Shown: piece after piece, positions 1-14,200 of the stretch
Numbering within the stretch: position 1 is the first letter of the stretch
How the letters are laid out: every line of letters starts with the position of its first letter
Source of the DNA: Circinella minor
Taxonomy: Eukaryota > Mucoromycota > Mucoromycetes > Mucorales > Lichtheimiaceae
Direction: 5' to 3'
Length of the DNA: 64,000 bases
NCBI GenBank assembly: GCA_016758965.1
Contig: JAEPRB010000034.1
Location: 124,001-188,000, forward strand
Program-made: the position numbers and the translations under genes
The notes under the pieces: generated by a model
What the model saw: only the letters and a program-made list of their open reading frames with translations
What the model was told of the DNA's origin: nothing
The model's database searches: none

Positions 1-1
1 T

Positions 2-2697
2 CATTTCAAGATTGATCCATCAGGTCAATTTTTGCTTGTCGGTAATATGGTAAGTCAGTAGTAGTAGTAGTAGTAGTAGTAGTTATTGTTATGGGCTTTG
101 TTGTTATCTATCATCCATTATCCAAAGTATAATAATGCTAAGCTTCACTTACCTACTTTACTGTATAGAACTCTGATAACATTGTTATTTTCAAGATTAA
201 TCAAGAGACAGGTCTTTTGGAGGATGGAGAAACCATTGACCACCCTCAACCCACTTGTATCAAATTTTGGACTTGATAGGAAAAAGATTTTTTTATAACA
301 AAATATACAAAATAAAATTTAGTCTCACTTTCTTACTCCTGCACTGTACTTATTTCTTTTTTGTTACCAATGCCAATAACAGGCCATTACATTGATGAAG
401 TAACGCATTCAATTTATTATAAAATTAAAAATACAGTATATAAGAATAAGAAAAAATAACTTTGTTATTTTTTTTTTTGGGGGGGGGGAATGTAGAAAAA
501 TCGAATTGTATACGAGATCACCACGACAACACCTGACGGTGTCTTAGTCGAAAAACTTATTGCTGAACAATTAATGGCACTTGATCCTGAAAGCGTTGAA
601 TTATATCAATATTTTTATAGCGATGGTCCGGGCTTACCATTAGCGAAACAAAAGCAAAAAGAAGAACGAGAAATAGAAAACAAATTAGAGCACATGATTG
701 TTCATTATATGGAAGAGGAACATTGTAAGTGTATTTTCTTATTATTTGAGGAAGAGGAAGAAGTTAGGGAAAACTATATTTCAGTAAACGAAAAGAAAAT
801 TTTTTTTATTAATAACTGTTGAATATGCATATATAGACGATGCTGCTTTAGATATAATTCGTAGTACAATCGCTTCTGGCAGAAAGCCTTCAAAGTAATA
901 TTTTCTGTTTCTTTCTAAAAAGAGCATGATTGCATGAAAAACAAATTCCAAGAATGTCTCACTAAACAAAAGTAACGATGGTTATTCCCCCCTTCCTTCT
1001 TCCAGACAAATTATATTATCATTATTCGATTTTATCTTACGACCATCCATTATTTTACGAAAACGTACATCAAAGGATCTATTAACAATGGCTCGCGAAG
1101 CTCAACGAATACTACACGACATATTGGAAACTTTTGGACCTGATGTTTTTGCACCAATTTGGATTATCTTTAAACCAAACTTTTTAGGCCGTTTTCATGA
1201 AAGAAGAAAGAGAAAAGAGGCAATGGAAATGAATTACGACGACGATGACGATGACGAACCCTATGAGTGTTCTTTAACTGAATTTGACGATATTTGGGAT
1301 CTCGCTGCTCAATGTTTTGGATATGTCGAACCACGAGTACGGTATCAACAACAGCAACAAGAGAAGCAATCATTGAAACAAGCAGCTGGGCATGTGGTAA
1401 TGATAATTGATTTATAGGAGCTTTTTCTTTCTCATTCGTGTTTGTGTATATATAGAAAAACTGATGTTCTTATTCAAATGTATATTTATTTATTAGCGGC
1501 GTCGGATAGTCTTAGATATTTTGATTACAGTATTAGAAACCGATTTACGAGCACGAAGAGGTATATGATCACTATAGACAAATTTTATATATACGATTAA
1601 AGTCTTACAATAATATATTTAACATGACACTAGAAAGCAACTCAGAACTAGAAAAGTGTGTCATATTAGATATGATAAGAAGAGATAGCACTGGTAATAG
1701 AAGTCAATTTGATCGGTACCTGGATATTATTTTCAGTGTGTTTGGATATCATAATATTGAAGATGGTGAACCAACGAAGTTGAAAGATGCCGATGCTGCA
1801 CAGTTCGCAGCCAGGTTATTAAATATGGTTAGAACACCGTTCTTTTTTTTAAATGATTGACAGCCGATAAAAAAATGATCGATATGCACAATGCGTCCCC
1901 TTCCCCTTGCTTTTTCTTTTTTATTAGTTCATACATTAGAACTCTAACTCCTCTTTGTAACTCTCCTATGTATATATATATATACTACAGCTTGCAGTTC
2001 TTTCTTATTGTGATAACCTTGTGACCACCAAAGCATTAGTTGATCAAACTTACCGAAGATTTTTAAAATTAGACGTCGAAAGCTACGCTAACTTAATTGA
2101 AGTAAGTATTATCAAGAGAAAAAGGAAAACAAGGAGATGTCAATTTCTCAATATCTAAGAATTATGGATGTGAAACTCATATATATATAATAGACCATAC
2201 GATGTACTACATTTATTTCTACATTATGTGATCTTTATCTTTCGGATTCAGATTGTTCTTGTGTTCCAGATAACTACATGTATCTTCGAAACGGTGCTCA
2301 TACAGCTCACTTGGTGGAAAAGTTATTATTTTTTAACATGAAAACTAAACCCGTCCGACTTGAATCATTAGAAGACATTTATCGACATGTTATGATGGTA
2401 AAGTGGCGGTATATGCTATACATGCATGAACGCTCATTAAGAGCAGATATTATAAAGACGAAAAAAGACGGATCTCAAGTTGTAATAAGTAAAGGTGTTT
2501 CCTCCGTCAGCGACGAACAAAAAATTGAGATTATTGTGGACGGTCCAGAAGCTGTTGATCATTGGAAAGAACATGTCAATAGTATGGTAAATCAAGTTAG
2601 TAATCGTATGTCTCCGAACGATACTAATACTGAATACGATCAAGCATTGAAAAGAAAGATCCACTGGGCAATACAATTACTCCAATTATACTTGTAG
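2..2697 (+). CDS. Unrecognised multi-exon helical protein (5' end missing)
   Basis: I do not recognise this family. A consistent frame runs through eight exons: 2-49, 496-724, 837-894, 1006-1396, 1497-1560, 1634-1827, 1991-2101 and 2194-2697, ending in TAG. Every donor is GT (mostly GTAAGT, GTAATA or GTATAT) and every acceptor AG, with phases that match. The upstream part lies outside the window. About 530 residues are visible. They are mostly amphipathic helix, suggesting an ARM/HEAT-like or other helical fold. A lysine/glutamate-rich coiled-coil-like stretch follows the motif DGPGLPLAK, a run of seven aspartates follows the FLGRFHERRK motif, and a short glutamine run comes later. No transmembrane segment or signal is seen. 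The exon frame is well supported; the function is unknown. Confidence 0.75.
61..83 (+). repeat. (TAG)n microsatellite
   Basis: A run of about seven TAG triplets lies in the first visible intron of the partial gene, just after its GTAAGT donor. Confidence 0.85.
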
Positions 2698-5600
2698 ATA
2701 TATGATAATTTTAATTCGTTCTTGAAAAAAAAGAAGGTTTACCTCCATGCTTTCCACTTTCCCCTTTATTATTTTACTCGTTACTAGTTACCATTTCTTT
2801 TGTAAAAATACAAGTTCTCGTCACCTACTTCTAATGTTATTTCTTTTTCACACTTTGTACATATAATTACTATTACTTCGGCTATCTTTTCCGTCAAAAA
2901 TAAATTAACTGTTATGGTTACGTGCCGTTTTACTATATAGATATATAAATTATAATATCTACTTATTATTATTATTTACGTATCTATTTACACATACACT
3001 TAAACTACTATTGCTACTGGTTATGTCAAGGAGTCCATTGTTCTGTTACACTCAAAACACAATTCTATTTTAATTTTCGGGATAATTGGTCAGAATTAAG
3101 ATTCTACTACAACTAAATGTAAACCATCATCCCTCGAGGAATTGATTAGTATCATGCGGGGAAGAGAAAAAAAGAAATATGGGAGAATGGGACCAAGTTA
3201 TGCTACAAATTAACGTTCAAACCTAGTTGTTGCTATGGTTCATATGTATGTATTGTTTATCATTAAATATGATACTTATTACAAACATTTTAATTTATGA
3301 ATTTTAATGCAAAGCAAAGAATAACAAAGTAAACATAAAACCTTTAAATAAAAGTTCCAGACCTTTTTTTTTATATGTATGGATATTTTTCGCCAGATCG
3401 ACCATCGTTAAAGAGAGTTTGTGTGGGGGTCAACAAAGAAAAAAGAAAGTTTATAACACTGTATGTATTGTGATACGTTATAAGCATATGTACAAAGTAC
3501 CAACGGAGTAAGAAATGTCGTTTTTTTCTCTTTTTCACCATAACAATCAGATTGAAGGAAAAGAATAAAGAAATGAAATAAATTAAAAGTTGAGGGGGTC
3601 AAAGCTATTGTTATTATTATTATTATTAATTTTTTTTCCAAATACAGTCTTTTTTTTTGTTAGTATGTATAGAAAAAAAAACTAAATTATAACGATAATA
3701 TTGCTGTTGATGATAATGATTTAGAATAATAAAATTATATAGAAAAGATAATAAGAACAATCTGTTTCTTGTTGAGTTTTGTTTTTGTGTTTTTCGACAA
3801 TTGTTTGTTGTTGTGATATAGAATAAATTGTGTAAATACAAAGGTATGCAAATATTTTGATGGCGAATGTGTTGTTTTTTTTGTGTTCTGGCGTGAATTT
3901 TTTTTTTTTTTGAGAAAAGAAAAAAAGATAAGGTAGAAACAAAAAAAAACAATGATAATAATATAACTGATCGATGAATGGGTTGAAATTGTGATGGTAT
4001 AGCTTGTAGTAATGTAGAAGAAAAAAACCAGCCCCTGCACAAAAGAGGTGTTAAAGTGTACGAGATAATGATTACTTGAGAGAGGGAGAAGGGAGATAGA
4101 TGGGAGACCGAACTATATAGAGAAAAGATTATATTATCTTGTGTTAACATATGATATGATCTTTTTTCGTGCGAACGTATCACTTTTAGTTCGCAAATCC
4201 AAAAAATAAAAGAAAAAAAATCACGAACCTCTTTGAATATAACAATTTTTTCATATGGTGATGATTGGTATGGTGATAAAAAACGATGGATGATCTTGTT
4301 TATATTTTTCGGTATTATTACTATTGTTATTATTATAATGGCTTGTCGTTCATTACATCATTTAATATTATATATATATATATGTCCACAGCATCCACTA
4401 CTATTCTCATTACTTGAGATCATGGCCACAATGTGGACACCAAGTTGTAGAATAATATATTTTATGTAATAAACAATAGTTAGTATGTGGATAACCCTTG
4501 TTGATGAATTTTGGTGTATTTGTACTTTGTAGTTGGAACATTTCGGGAAAAAGGAGGAAAAAGTCAGGTTTAAAAAGTAAATTTTTTAATGGAAAGAAGA
4601 GTGAATGAAAAGAATGAAAAACATCAAGAATATATATTTGGTGGGGAATTACAGGAGGTGGGGGGGGGCTTACACACACGCCACTCATATAACGTCTGTG
4701 TTCTTAATAATTATCTTGTACAAAATTCTTTATGTGCTATTCCATAACAATGATACATCTTATTTTCTACATTTGGATAACTGGTTCAAAAACAAAAAAA
4801 AAAAAAAAAAGAGGAAGAGTATGCAGCAGAGACTAATATAAAACAACAACAAAAAACCCATGGGTGTATGTGTGTTACCAAAGAGTTATAGAACCCATCA
4901 TTCATCACGGGGTTTACTTTGATTGGTAGGAAAGTCGCCCTTTTTGATGGGCCTGTAGTGCAAAGGCGAGCAACCATATATTATATAGTATACACATAAA
5001 ATACACTTAGCCTATCTTTTAGAAAAACGCAAATAGCCAAATCGAAAAGCAATCCCCGAAAGAGAAGTATCACATACACACAATAATTTAATATTAGGAA
5101 GCACAGACAATTTTTTGCTTGTCAACCTTTTTTTTGTGTATAGTAGGTTACGATAACCGGAGATAAATTTTTTAGTTTCTCCTTTCTGTTTTCCTTATTT
5201 CTCCACACGGAGACAACTTCTTTTAGTCTTCGCACGATTTTTTTTACATGACTGACATTTTGTCATTGATATACAATCATTTTATATTATTTTGTTGGAT
5301 AAATGGCGTGTGTTAACAATCATTTTATCATTCTTTTATTTTTTTTGGTTTTGACTCGGGAAAGAAAAAGAGAAAGATAGTGAATTTTTATAGTGTTAAT
5401 AGATTACGCATCTTTGCTTTTTTTTTCTTGGTGCAAGGCTATGGATGATGGGACTTTCGAATATATCGCATTTAAATTTGAATTACCATTTTCCCGGTGC
5501 ATCAACACCTTACTGTCATTTTCAGTTTCAGAAATAGAATATGAGACCATGATGACAGTCATTGTCTTTCGCTCGTACAGAACAACTAATCTGAATAAAT

Positions 5601-8600
5601 GAAAATGATCGTCCAACGTATGAGACTTATCCGTGATATTAGAGCAAGTTTCAAATCGTTCAAACAATAAATGCCATGACAAAGTTTAATATAACGACTG
5701 ACTACAGCGAATGCAAAACTATTTAATCACGGTAAAAAAAAAAAAAAAGAGTTTAATAATATTAGATTCATACTACATATATATATCGAAACTTCCTGAC
5801 CTTTTGAATGGTTTTTTTTCTTCTTCTAACTATTATTTCCATGATAATGCCGCATTATTATGACATGTTAAAAATACTTTATTCGTTGTCTGTATATAGA
5901 ACTCTATACAGTTCACGAGCCTAACATGTATACAAATGAGTAAAAAAGAAACTTGAACGACTGCACCTTTATTTGTCACAGGATAGACGAACCCATGAAT
6001 AACCACAAAACGCCCAACATTCTATTCTTTTTTTAAAGGTGCCTTCCGAAAAAAGAGATTAAAAAGAAGGAAGCGACAAAAAAAAAGAATTTTCGGGGGT
6101 TCCAATATACATTGCAAAGAAAAAGAGAGAGAAAGTAAAAAATGCGCAGCCATGATAAAGTTGTAATAAGTTGTAATAAAGCTGTATGTTGAAGTTGTAT
6201 TATAACGCCTTTTATGCTACTTAATAGCACAAATGATGTTTGGGGGTGAAAAGGTTACCCGAACTTTTTTTTATATCATCAACGTTGTTCTTGATGATGT
6301 TTGTTGCACAGTCGTGATATTTATGTTAATTTTTTTTCTCCACATATTTTATCATTACTGTATATTGTTATATGCATGATCACTCTTATGTATTATGTTT
6401 ATATTCATATCACTTTATAAAAATATGTAGTGCATGAGTAAATATATATAATCATATTAGTCTTATCAATACAACTTTTTATTTATTAATTTACCTAGAA
6501 GTGACATGTTTTGATTTCTTTGTCATTTTATGCAGCAGGATTTTATGGTTTTAAATCTATCGTCACTCGGTAAGATTTAGACTTCCGAGGTAGGTTACAC
6601 TAAATAATCATGGGAGCATAGCTGTGGTTTTGTTTGTTGAAAAAGTGGCATTTTAGGGTTCAAAAGAGAACATATGGTCAACTAATAATAAATAAAAAGA
6701 TTGGTTTTTTTTGTTGAGAATGATTTAAGATGAGGAGTTGTTGAATTTGCGAGTTAGAAAAAGTGGGTAACCATGGGATTTATAGATTTTTTTTTTGTTC
6801 TTTGACGAGTAATTATAAAGTATAAAAAGTGAACATTAAGAATAGCAAACGATTTTTTGATAGATATTATTAAGCAAGATCATCAGCATCATCTTACATG
6901 TATGCATTTATCCAATATCTTATAATGCTATACATAATAATAATGATAATAATAATACATATTTTTTGATGTTTTATATATTTCAAACAAACTAATATAA
7001 TAATCTACTAATACCAACTAGTTAATTTATTTATTTATTTTATGTACAAAAAGTCCAAAATATGTTCACGCGCCCATGTCAGAGGGACGATTGATTATTT
7101 TATATACAAGTACACTGGTTATCTCTATTGGGAACTTAATAATAATAAGAATAATATGACCTTATATTAAATTTAAACGTGTTCATTCGCGATCTCTGTG
7201 GCCATATTATTTTATTGGTAATTAAAAAAAAAATTGTGCCACTGTCCCAACAACAAGTTATTATTAATCTGACGAATTAAGGATAAGTTATTTTGAACTA
7301 AATTAGCTATTATCTAACAATAGCAATAACAGTAACAATAATTACCCTTACTTCTTTTTGTTTTCTTTATCGCCCATGATTTTTTTTTATCTGGATCAAA
7401 TACAAGGAACTTACAACGATGCACCTTGTTATAATTAGTTACCCTCATTTTTTTTGACAAATAAATGGATAAACTTGGCATCAATGAGAAAAGAGATCAT
7501 CGGTAATTTTTCAGCCGAGAAAAAGGGTAAGACCTTTACATATTGTTTGTAAGACAAGAATTTAATAAGGTTTCTCAAAATGATCACTGCTGCTCAAAAC
7601 GTCATTATGAATATTACATTCTTCTACATGAATATTCTCCGCATAAGTGTATAACTGGAAATGTTGTACAAAAAAAGCGAAGTGGTTTAATTTCTGGCCT
7701 TGGGAACCAGGAATGTAGTCTTGAAGTTTATTAGTACGGTTAGGAACAAAAAAAAAACAAAGCAGCATGATATTCTTTTTAATTTTTCTCCCCCCCCCGA
7801 AAGTAATTTAGTGCCATCAGACAATCAATGGTTTATTATGCACCAAAAAGAAAAATACTTCAATATATTATTTTAGTTATGTTTCACATAATCATCTTCC
7901 TTTCTTTCTTGTCTTCATCTTTACTATATTAATTTCTATTATATTTCCAAGTTAAGATATTAAAAGGTACCCTAGTTACTAACCATCTGCTCTCATAATA
8001 ATAGTAATCTGTAAATTAAGTCATTACATATATACATCAATAATATATCGCACTCGACATATATTTAGAAATAAAATAATAATAGCCATCATTTCTATAT
8101 CTGTGTACCAAGTATAAACAATTCTCTCAAAGGGGTAATTGAAATTATTATTATATGACGAATGAGTCATTTATACCAATCCATGTGTTTTTTGAGCTGA
8201 TGATGATGATGATGATGAATTCAAGCCATATGTATATCATCAGAGCAAAATAAAAAAAAAAAAGGTATGTAATACGTGTGTATTCTGATATATCGTTCCT
8301 TGTATGTAAGATATGCTTTTATCTAATTCGATGATAAATTATTATTAATGGATTTCAAATACATGTAGTAAAGAAATTATATTTCAATGATATGTACTTG
8401 CATTTCATTTTGAGACCTGTCTGAAAGTAACGACAAAATTTAACACTGTTTGTATTTACAAAATCCCATGGTTTTGGTATTTCCCAACACCTTAACCATA
8501 AAAAGTTTCCTGTTCTTTGTATTTTATCCACTTTTGTTTCTATAAATCATTTTAAAGTTTTCTTCAAAAAAACACAAGGACTTTATAGTAAATGATAAGT

Positions 8601-8805
8601 GGCATTTTTCATTTCGAAAATTACAGACGGCATAACAAAAAGAAAAGATTGTGAGAAGATTACTATCAAAACGCAAGTTGAGACAGAGATAATATAGTGA
8701 GCAAATAAAAATAACAATAGTTAGTAGTATTTCAGCTTCTTTATTATGAATTTTTACAAATAAAGTATAATAATATGTATGTACAGTTTTTTTTCTTGGT
8801 ATTTT
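2698..8805. other. 6.1-kb AT-rich spacer
   Basis: This stretch is dominated by poly-A/T tracts, TA repeats and triplet runs such as (GAT)n near 8199-8217. Open frames here are mostly low-complexity homopolymer readings. Two minus-strand frames, 5404-5682 and 7562-7768, have more protein-like composition but no recognisable domain. I saw no tRNA or rRNA. The right end is the 3' side of HAT1. Confidence 0.7.
5404..5682 (-). CDS. Possible small hypothetical ORF
   Basis: A 92-codon ATG-to-TAA frame with balanced amino-acid composition (it begins MSWHLLFERFETC). It lies alone in a non-coding spacer. No domain, signal peptide or membrane segment is evident, and an overlapping plus-strand frame also exists. 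It may be chance; it is listed because its composition is unlike the low-complexity frames around it. Confidence 0.2.
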   Translation of the reverse strand: MSWHLLFERFETCSNITDKSHTLDDHFHLFRLVVLYERKTMTVIMVSYSISETENDSKVLMHRENGNSNLNAIYSKVPSSIALHQEKKSKDA

Positions 8806-10643
8806 TTAAATCATTTCCAATAAGCGATGATAATCTTCAATAACATTATCAAAAGTTTGTTCCAGTTTATCTTTTCGATCTTCAGGATCCAAGTCTCGTA
8901 AAGCATCCTAGAAATACATCTAATTAATATACGGTAATAATAATACTAATAATAATAATAACTAGATAATTTTTCTTATCCACCACTTACAAGATTAAAC
9001 AAATATAATCGTTGTTTGACTTGAAGCCTAAATGCTTTATATTCCTCCTTTTGTTTTGGATTTACTCGGGAAAGTAAATACATTTCTATACATCGTTGCA
9101 TTTGTCGCTAATATGATATAACCATCGTGTTAGAACATACCACCCAACCCAACCCAACCCCTTTTTTTTTGTCTCTTTCTCTCAAAAATTTACATCTGTC
9201 AATTTAAACTTTTGTCGTAATTCCTTCATTGTCTTTCGAGAAACAGGTGCAACCAACTTATCAAAGGCATTGTGTGTGTTCAGATAACGCATATCATTTC
9301 GATCCCTCATATCTGCAAAATCTTCACTTGGATCTTCCACAGTAAGTTCCTTCACATCATTTCTTGACATACAAGTTGAATATATGGTTTGATATAATTC
9401 ACCTATATTAACAGATAGTAGTTTTTTTTTTCAGTCCCATTTTATAAATAAATTCCATCGAATCCTCTTCTGTCGCGCACGCACACATATTTGTAACAAC
9501 ATATGATACTTACTACCATGACCTTCTTTCTGATAGGGTGGAAGAATCAAGAATTGGCTGTATAAAAAATTATTAGTCATTCAACCATACGATAGTAATA
9601 ACATAGAACGATCCCAATAGTAATAAGTAGTTTATATACCTGATTCGAAGCCGGGTACATTCTGGCCAGTAAAAGAATGGATAAGTGGTACAATAACCGA
9701 CGAAATGATATATGGTCGATCCACCAGTATTTTGACGTTTGTATACAGTATAAATTTCCCATTTTTCATCATTTTCTTCAATATAGCTTGATCCTTCAAT
9801 TAACAATAAAACAAAAAATTGCATACGACGATGATATTTTTTAAATTTTTCATTTATAAAAGAAGTTCGATAAATTTCAAAATGTTCTTCTCCACTTTCA
9901 CTTGATTCTCGTGAATATTCATGGATTTTTTCACCTATGGGTCGGAATGACTCTGCATCTTCTTGAACAGCACGTACAAATTCATCATAATTGGAAAAAC
10001 AATCTAATATTCAAATATACATATATACATACATATATGACATAAGTTTTCTATTCCCCTTCATCTATCATTTATATATAGCTTGTTGTTGTTGTTTTTT
10101 TTTACCTTGCTTTGGTAAAAAGTCTAACAACATATTAGATACATCGTCTGGACCTTCAGGTGTTGCTGTAGTTGTAGCTGATGAAGAAGAACCAGGTTCA
10201 TATTTTTGCTTATAATCGATGCAAGGATAAATTCGAAGTGATCCGGATGTATATGAAATCTATAACAGAAAGATCAGTTTTGTTGATTTGGAACAGGATC
10301 GATTAGTTTTCTAGCTATGAGAATAATAATAAAAAGTCTAACCTTAATAGAAAGACCTTTATAACCAAATACAACTTCTTGTTCACCAAAGATTGGGTAT
10401 GTGAAAGTAGGTTCAAAAGCTGTATAAGAAACAGGTTCAGAAGCATCCGGATGACCTAATTGAGGTTGTACTATAGATTTATCCACCAATCGCCAACACG
10501 CGTTTTGATTAGTTTTTTTTTTTTTTTTTGAGTCAAAGATTAAAAGTTTGTAAATATTAAATTTTACCTAATCGTAGCTCCATGCACGCTGTTGTTTTAG
10601 AGATCCACGGTGCAATTTTCGAAAGATTATCAGAAACGTCCAT
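8806..10643 (-). CDS. HAT1: Histone acetyltransferase type B catalytic subunit (Hat1)
   Basis: Hat1 acetylates newly made histone H4 (K5 and K12) before deposition, in complex with a Hat2/RBBP4 WD40 protein. Eight exons give 397 aa, close to the yeast and human lengths: 10643-10568, 10470-10343, 10259-10106, 10003-9640, 9557-9514, 9402-9194, 9107-8991 and 8907-8806. Visible family marks are the N-terminal FTYPIFGE block, the KYHRRMQFFVLLLIEGSSYI segment, the acetyl-CoA-binding loop QKEGHGS (Q-x-x-G-x-G), and the TVEDPSEDFADMRDRND block holding the catalytic glutamate position. A serine/threonine/alanine-rich insert follows EPG in exon 3. The start ATG opens the conserved N-terminal region, with no nearby in-frame alternative. 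The RBBP4-type partner is encoded at 37079-38991. Confidence 0.96.
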
Positions 10644-10794
10644 GTTTTCGTCTTCGCCTTTTTTCGCGTTGAATAAAAAAGAAAACATGATAAAGCTTAA
10701 CGTTTAATTCTTTCAGCGCGAAGTAAGTTTAAAGGTTTTTTGGCTTTTGTAGTCAGACGTTAGCCAATCCCATTAAGAAAAAGTATTCCTATAT

Positions 10795-11219
10795 TTAGCA
10801 ATAGCATTCCATAATTAGGCATAACAATTTTTTATCAAGAGAAATGTTTTCATTATCAAAAGAAATTATAAGTCTTTTTTTTTCAATGAATAATGGTATA
10901 ACTATACAATCATTTAATTTTTTTTTTTTTTGAAATTTCTTTTTCATATGATCATTGAAAAAGGTCAAGTTATTATGCCATAACGGACCAATTCTTAATT
11001 TGATATTCCCATTATTACCGACTAAATTAACTTCAAGTCTCAATGAGATCACATTTAAGCTGGAAGTTTATATTTTGTAACAACACAATAGTTCGGTAAT
11101 TCAACATTTTTTTTATTTATAGTGTTGTATGGAAACAGTAGCTGATTAAACAGATGAACCCCGTTAATTTCAAACTTACGTACATCTCCCATTTTTGGTG
11201 TGAAAATAAAGGAAGTCAT
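10795..11219 (-). pseudogene. Frame-broken small coding remnant upstream of HAT1
   Basis: Two minus-strand frames abut. An ATG frame of 54 codons (11219-11055, beginning MTSFIFTPKMGDV) ends in TAA. A second frame directly downstream, about 10795-11060, contains LRLEVNLVGNNGNIKLRIG. Both have protein-like composition, and together they look like one gene interrupted by a frameshift, or by an intron I could not place. The family is not recognised. The piece lies about 150 bp upstream of the HAT1 start on the same strand. Poly-A tracts inside the second frame support decay. Confidence 0.3.
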
Positions 11220-14200
11220 CGGGACTTAATAGTTAAATACTTCTGAGGACAAGTTAATGATATTAAGAAATACTCCATACATAAATAGCACTTATAGTGC
11301 TGTTTATTTTTTTATAAGGCTAAATTTAAAATAGTAAATAGGTACATTACTGTAAAGTACATTTTTATGTCTTGCACAGAAGGAGCATATATTAGATGTT
11401 TATATATTTAAACTACGTATGCTTAATATTACACAGGAAAACAATATACGTACGTACACTACAACATTCCTGCTAATGATACGTATGATTACTGTATATC
11501 ACATATGTTGTGCTTTCCATTGCAAAAGATATACGTTACTAATTAGTGAACCTTGTTGGTATTAATTTATGTTGTCTTTTTGTTTATGTACTACTGTGAA
11601 ATTTTTATCATTCTGTAACGTGCTCATATATTAACGTAAGTAGTTTTTATAATATCACAAAAAGTAAAATATTATTCAGGAAAAGTATTATAGATATAGA
11701 CTTTTATTCCATCTTCTTCATCAATGTCTTCTTACATTTTATTTTATTTTCTACTACTTACTAGTCAAATAATAGTTACTAACAAAATAATTTTGAAATA
11801 TCGAATAGTCGATAAAAGTCAATTTAGGAAACATATACAAATCAAGCAGTTTTGGCTCCATTAAATATAAAGATCTTTAAGAACTCAAATTGCTGAAATG
11901 TGCTACGTAAACTTCAAAATAAGTTGTTTGCCCGACATATATTTGTTAGACTAGAAAACCCTTGACTGAACAATACAATTATTCTTAAAAACTACTAATA
12001 CAATAAAAGTAATGTATAATATAATTTTATAAGTGAGTATATTACTCCTGTTAAGGTTTCAACCCCACTGCTTGCATTATTGAAAGTGAAATAAATGAGA
12101 ATGTGGAAGTTAGCGAATATGAAATTAGTGGGGTTCCTCTGTAAGTATTTTTAGCTGTTGGTATTCTCTACACATACTCATATGTTACATTTATTAGTAA
12201 TTTACTCAAGAGCACATCATTTTTCTAAGAAAAATTTATTAAATGTCTTCTTACATACATATTTTAATTCTAGAAAAATAATCATCAGTTTGCAGACCAT
12301 TAACATCGAATAAAATTCAAGCTACTACATTGGTAATATTCATCGCTTTTGGTATGAGATCATATCACACTCACCGACCCACCCCCAACGTAAAAAAAAC
12401 ACAATTAATGTTATATTACTTTTATAATAGTAGTAAATAGTATTAATAGGTAATAGAATAAGTAAAAGTAATTTTCAAATGCGAAGAAAAACGTAGACAC
12501 TGTTAATGATAATGTGTTCCAGAAACCATGCAAAAAGTTATTATTCCGTATTATCTTTTTTTGAGACATTTGATGCTTGGAGAAGAGAATATTTTTTGAT
12601 ACTTTTAATAAGCACAATACTTAATAATATTAATCCGTACAGCTAGTAACCCGTGTCAGTATTTAGTATCATTAAGCAAAGTTAGCGAACCTACTAGCAA
12701 TTTTTAAAGAACTTTTAAACGTTAAGAAATTCCAAATGAATAAATGAATGCATTTTCAATAACAAGTTGAAAAACGTCATAGGGTGAGATTAATTTTGTA
12801 CTACATATACCGTACGCATTATATTAGTACAGTCGACTTTTGTTAAAACGTTTACTATTCCTATAGCTTTTAGAAAAATGAAATGAAATAAACGTGTGGA
12901 TTACTGTAGCTTGTATAAATCATTTCCAATTTAAAGAATTGGACAAAAAGATATCACTATTGGAAATGTAATATTTTTGTATTTTTATTATTATTACTAT
13001 TTTATTAAAAGGGCCTACCTTCGTAATGAAAAATTAGCACTTAATGACAGATGTGTTGCTTTTAAATGGATAAGTACAACAGCTACTTTTACCTTTCAAG
13101 ATCATCCGGGTTTATAGGGGTCCCCAAGCTATGTAGACAAAAAAGAAAGATAGCTAATAGTCGGGTTTATTAGTATAGTGGAGGAAGGAAGGAAAAACTA
13201 ATAAGATGGGTGGAATTGTAAAAACACGTAGAAACAGTGATCGATTGTTAATTTTATCTAATAAATAAGAAAAAATGCGAGAAAATGCAATATATTGGAT
13301 ACCATCACAATTTCTTTCACGCTTCTGTTTACACGGTTTATACATTAAAAAAAACTATAAACACTTTTGCAACCATATCTACACTCTGTGCATCGGATTT
13401 TCAGTATATGACGTCTTGAATAATTCTATGGGCTCGGATAAGCAATGACTATGAAAAGAAGGAATAAAAAATGAGATCGAAGTTATAAGTAGTCGTGTCT
13501 TGAATAGCTTTGACATGTGTTGAAGGAAAAAAGAAAAATATAAGATTAGCTTGATAAACCAAACAACTATTCTACATCTTTCTTTTATAAAAATAATTAT
13601 TTACGTACGTATCGGGGGAACACCATGATTTATCATGATGACGATAAACAAAAGTAAGCTGCTTCAGTTAGATTATCCAACTTGAACTTTATTTTCAGTT
13701 ATCCAACCTCGGATACTCTTCTTAGATACATCAACTTTCTCGCGCGCCGTCAGCATCGACAAGAAACAAAAGAAACCATAGCAAATATACTTTAATTCAA
13801 ATGTAATAACTTATATAAATATTATTGATTATTGAAATTGATTATTAATTTTTTTGTAGCTTCCAAGCGATGATCAACTTTTTTTGTGAGGCTCTGATTT
13901 CTTCATCATGGTCTGTATTTTCGTATTTCATTTCTTGAACAACTTTGCCTTTTTACAACTTGACCGTAGTAATACACAATTATTTAGTTTATCCCTCGAA
14001 CCAGATTATGATACCACTTTTTTATTATTATTCTTTATCATCTCAAACATCTCATATATATCATCAACCCCTTTTTATTTTGAATTATCATTATTACTTT
14101 GCGTATACAGTAACTAAGACGATAGTAAATGCTTGAAAATATATATTCGATTCAGTATTTAGGTGTAGTAAAATACCTCTTTTATATGCTAAACTAATTT

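Noticed and set aside
3626..4183. Long minus-strand ORF of 185 codons
   Set aside because: Phe/Ser/Ile/Lys-rich composition caused by poly-A/T tracts, with no domain or conserved-looking block.
4919..4976. GC-richer stretch checked as a tRNA
   Set aside because: No cloverleaf with A and B boxes could be formed on either strand.
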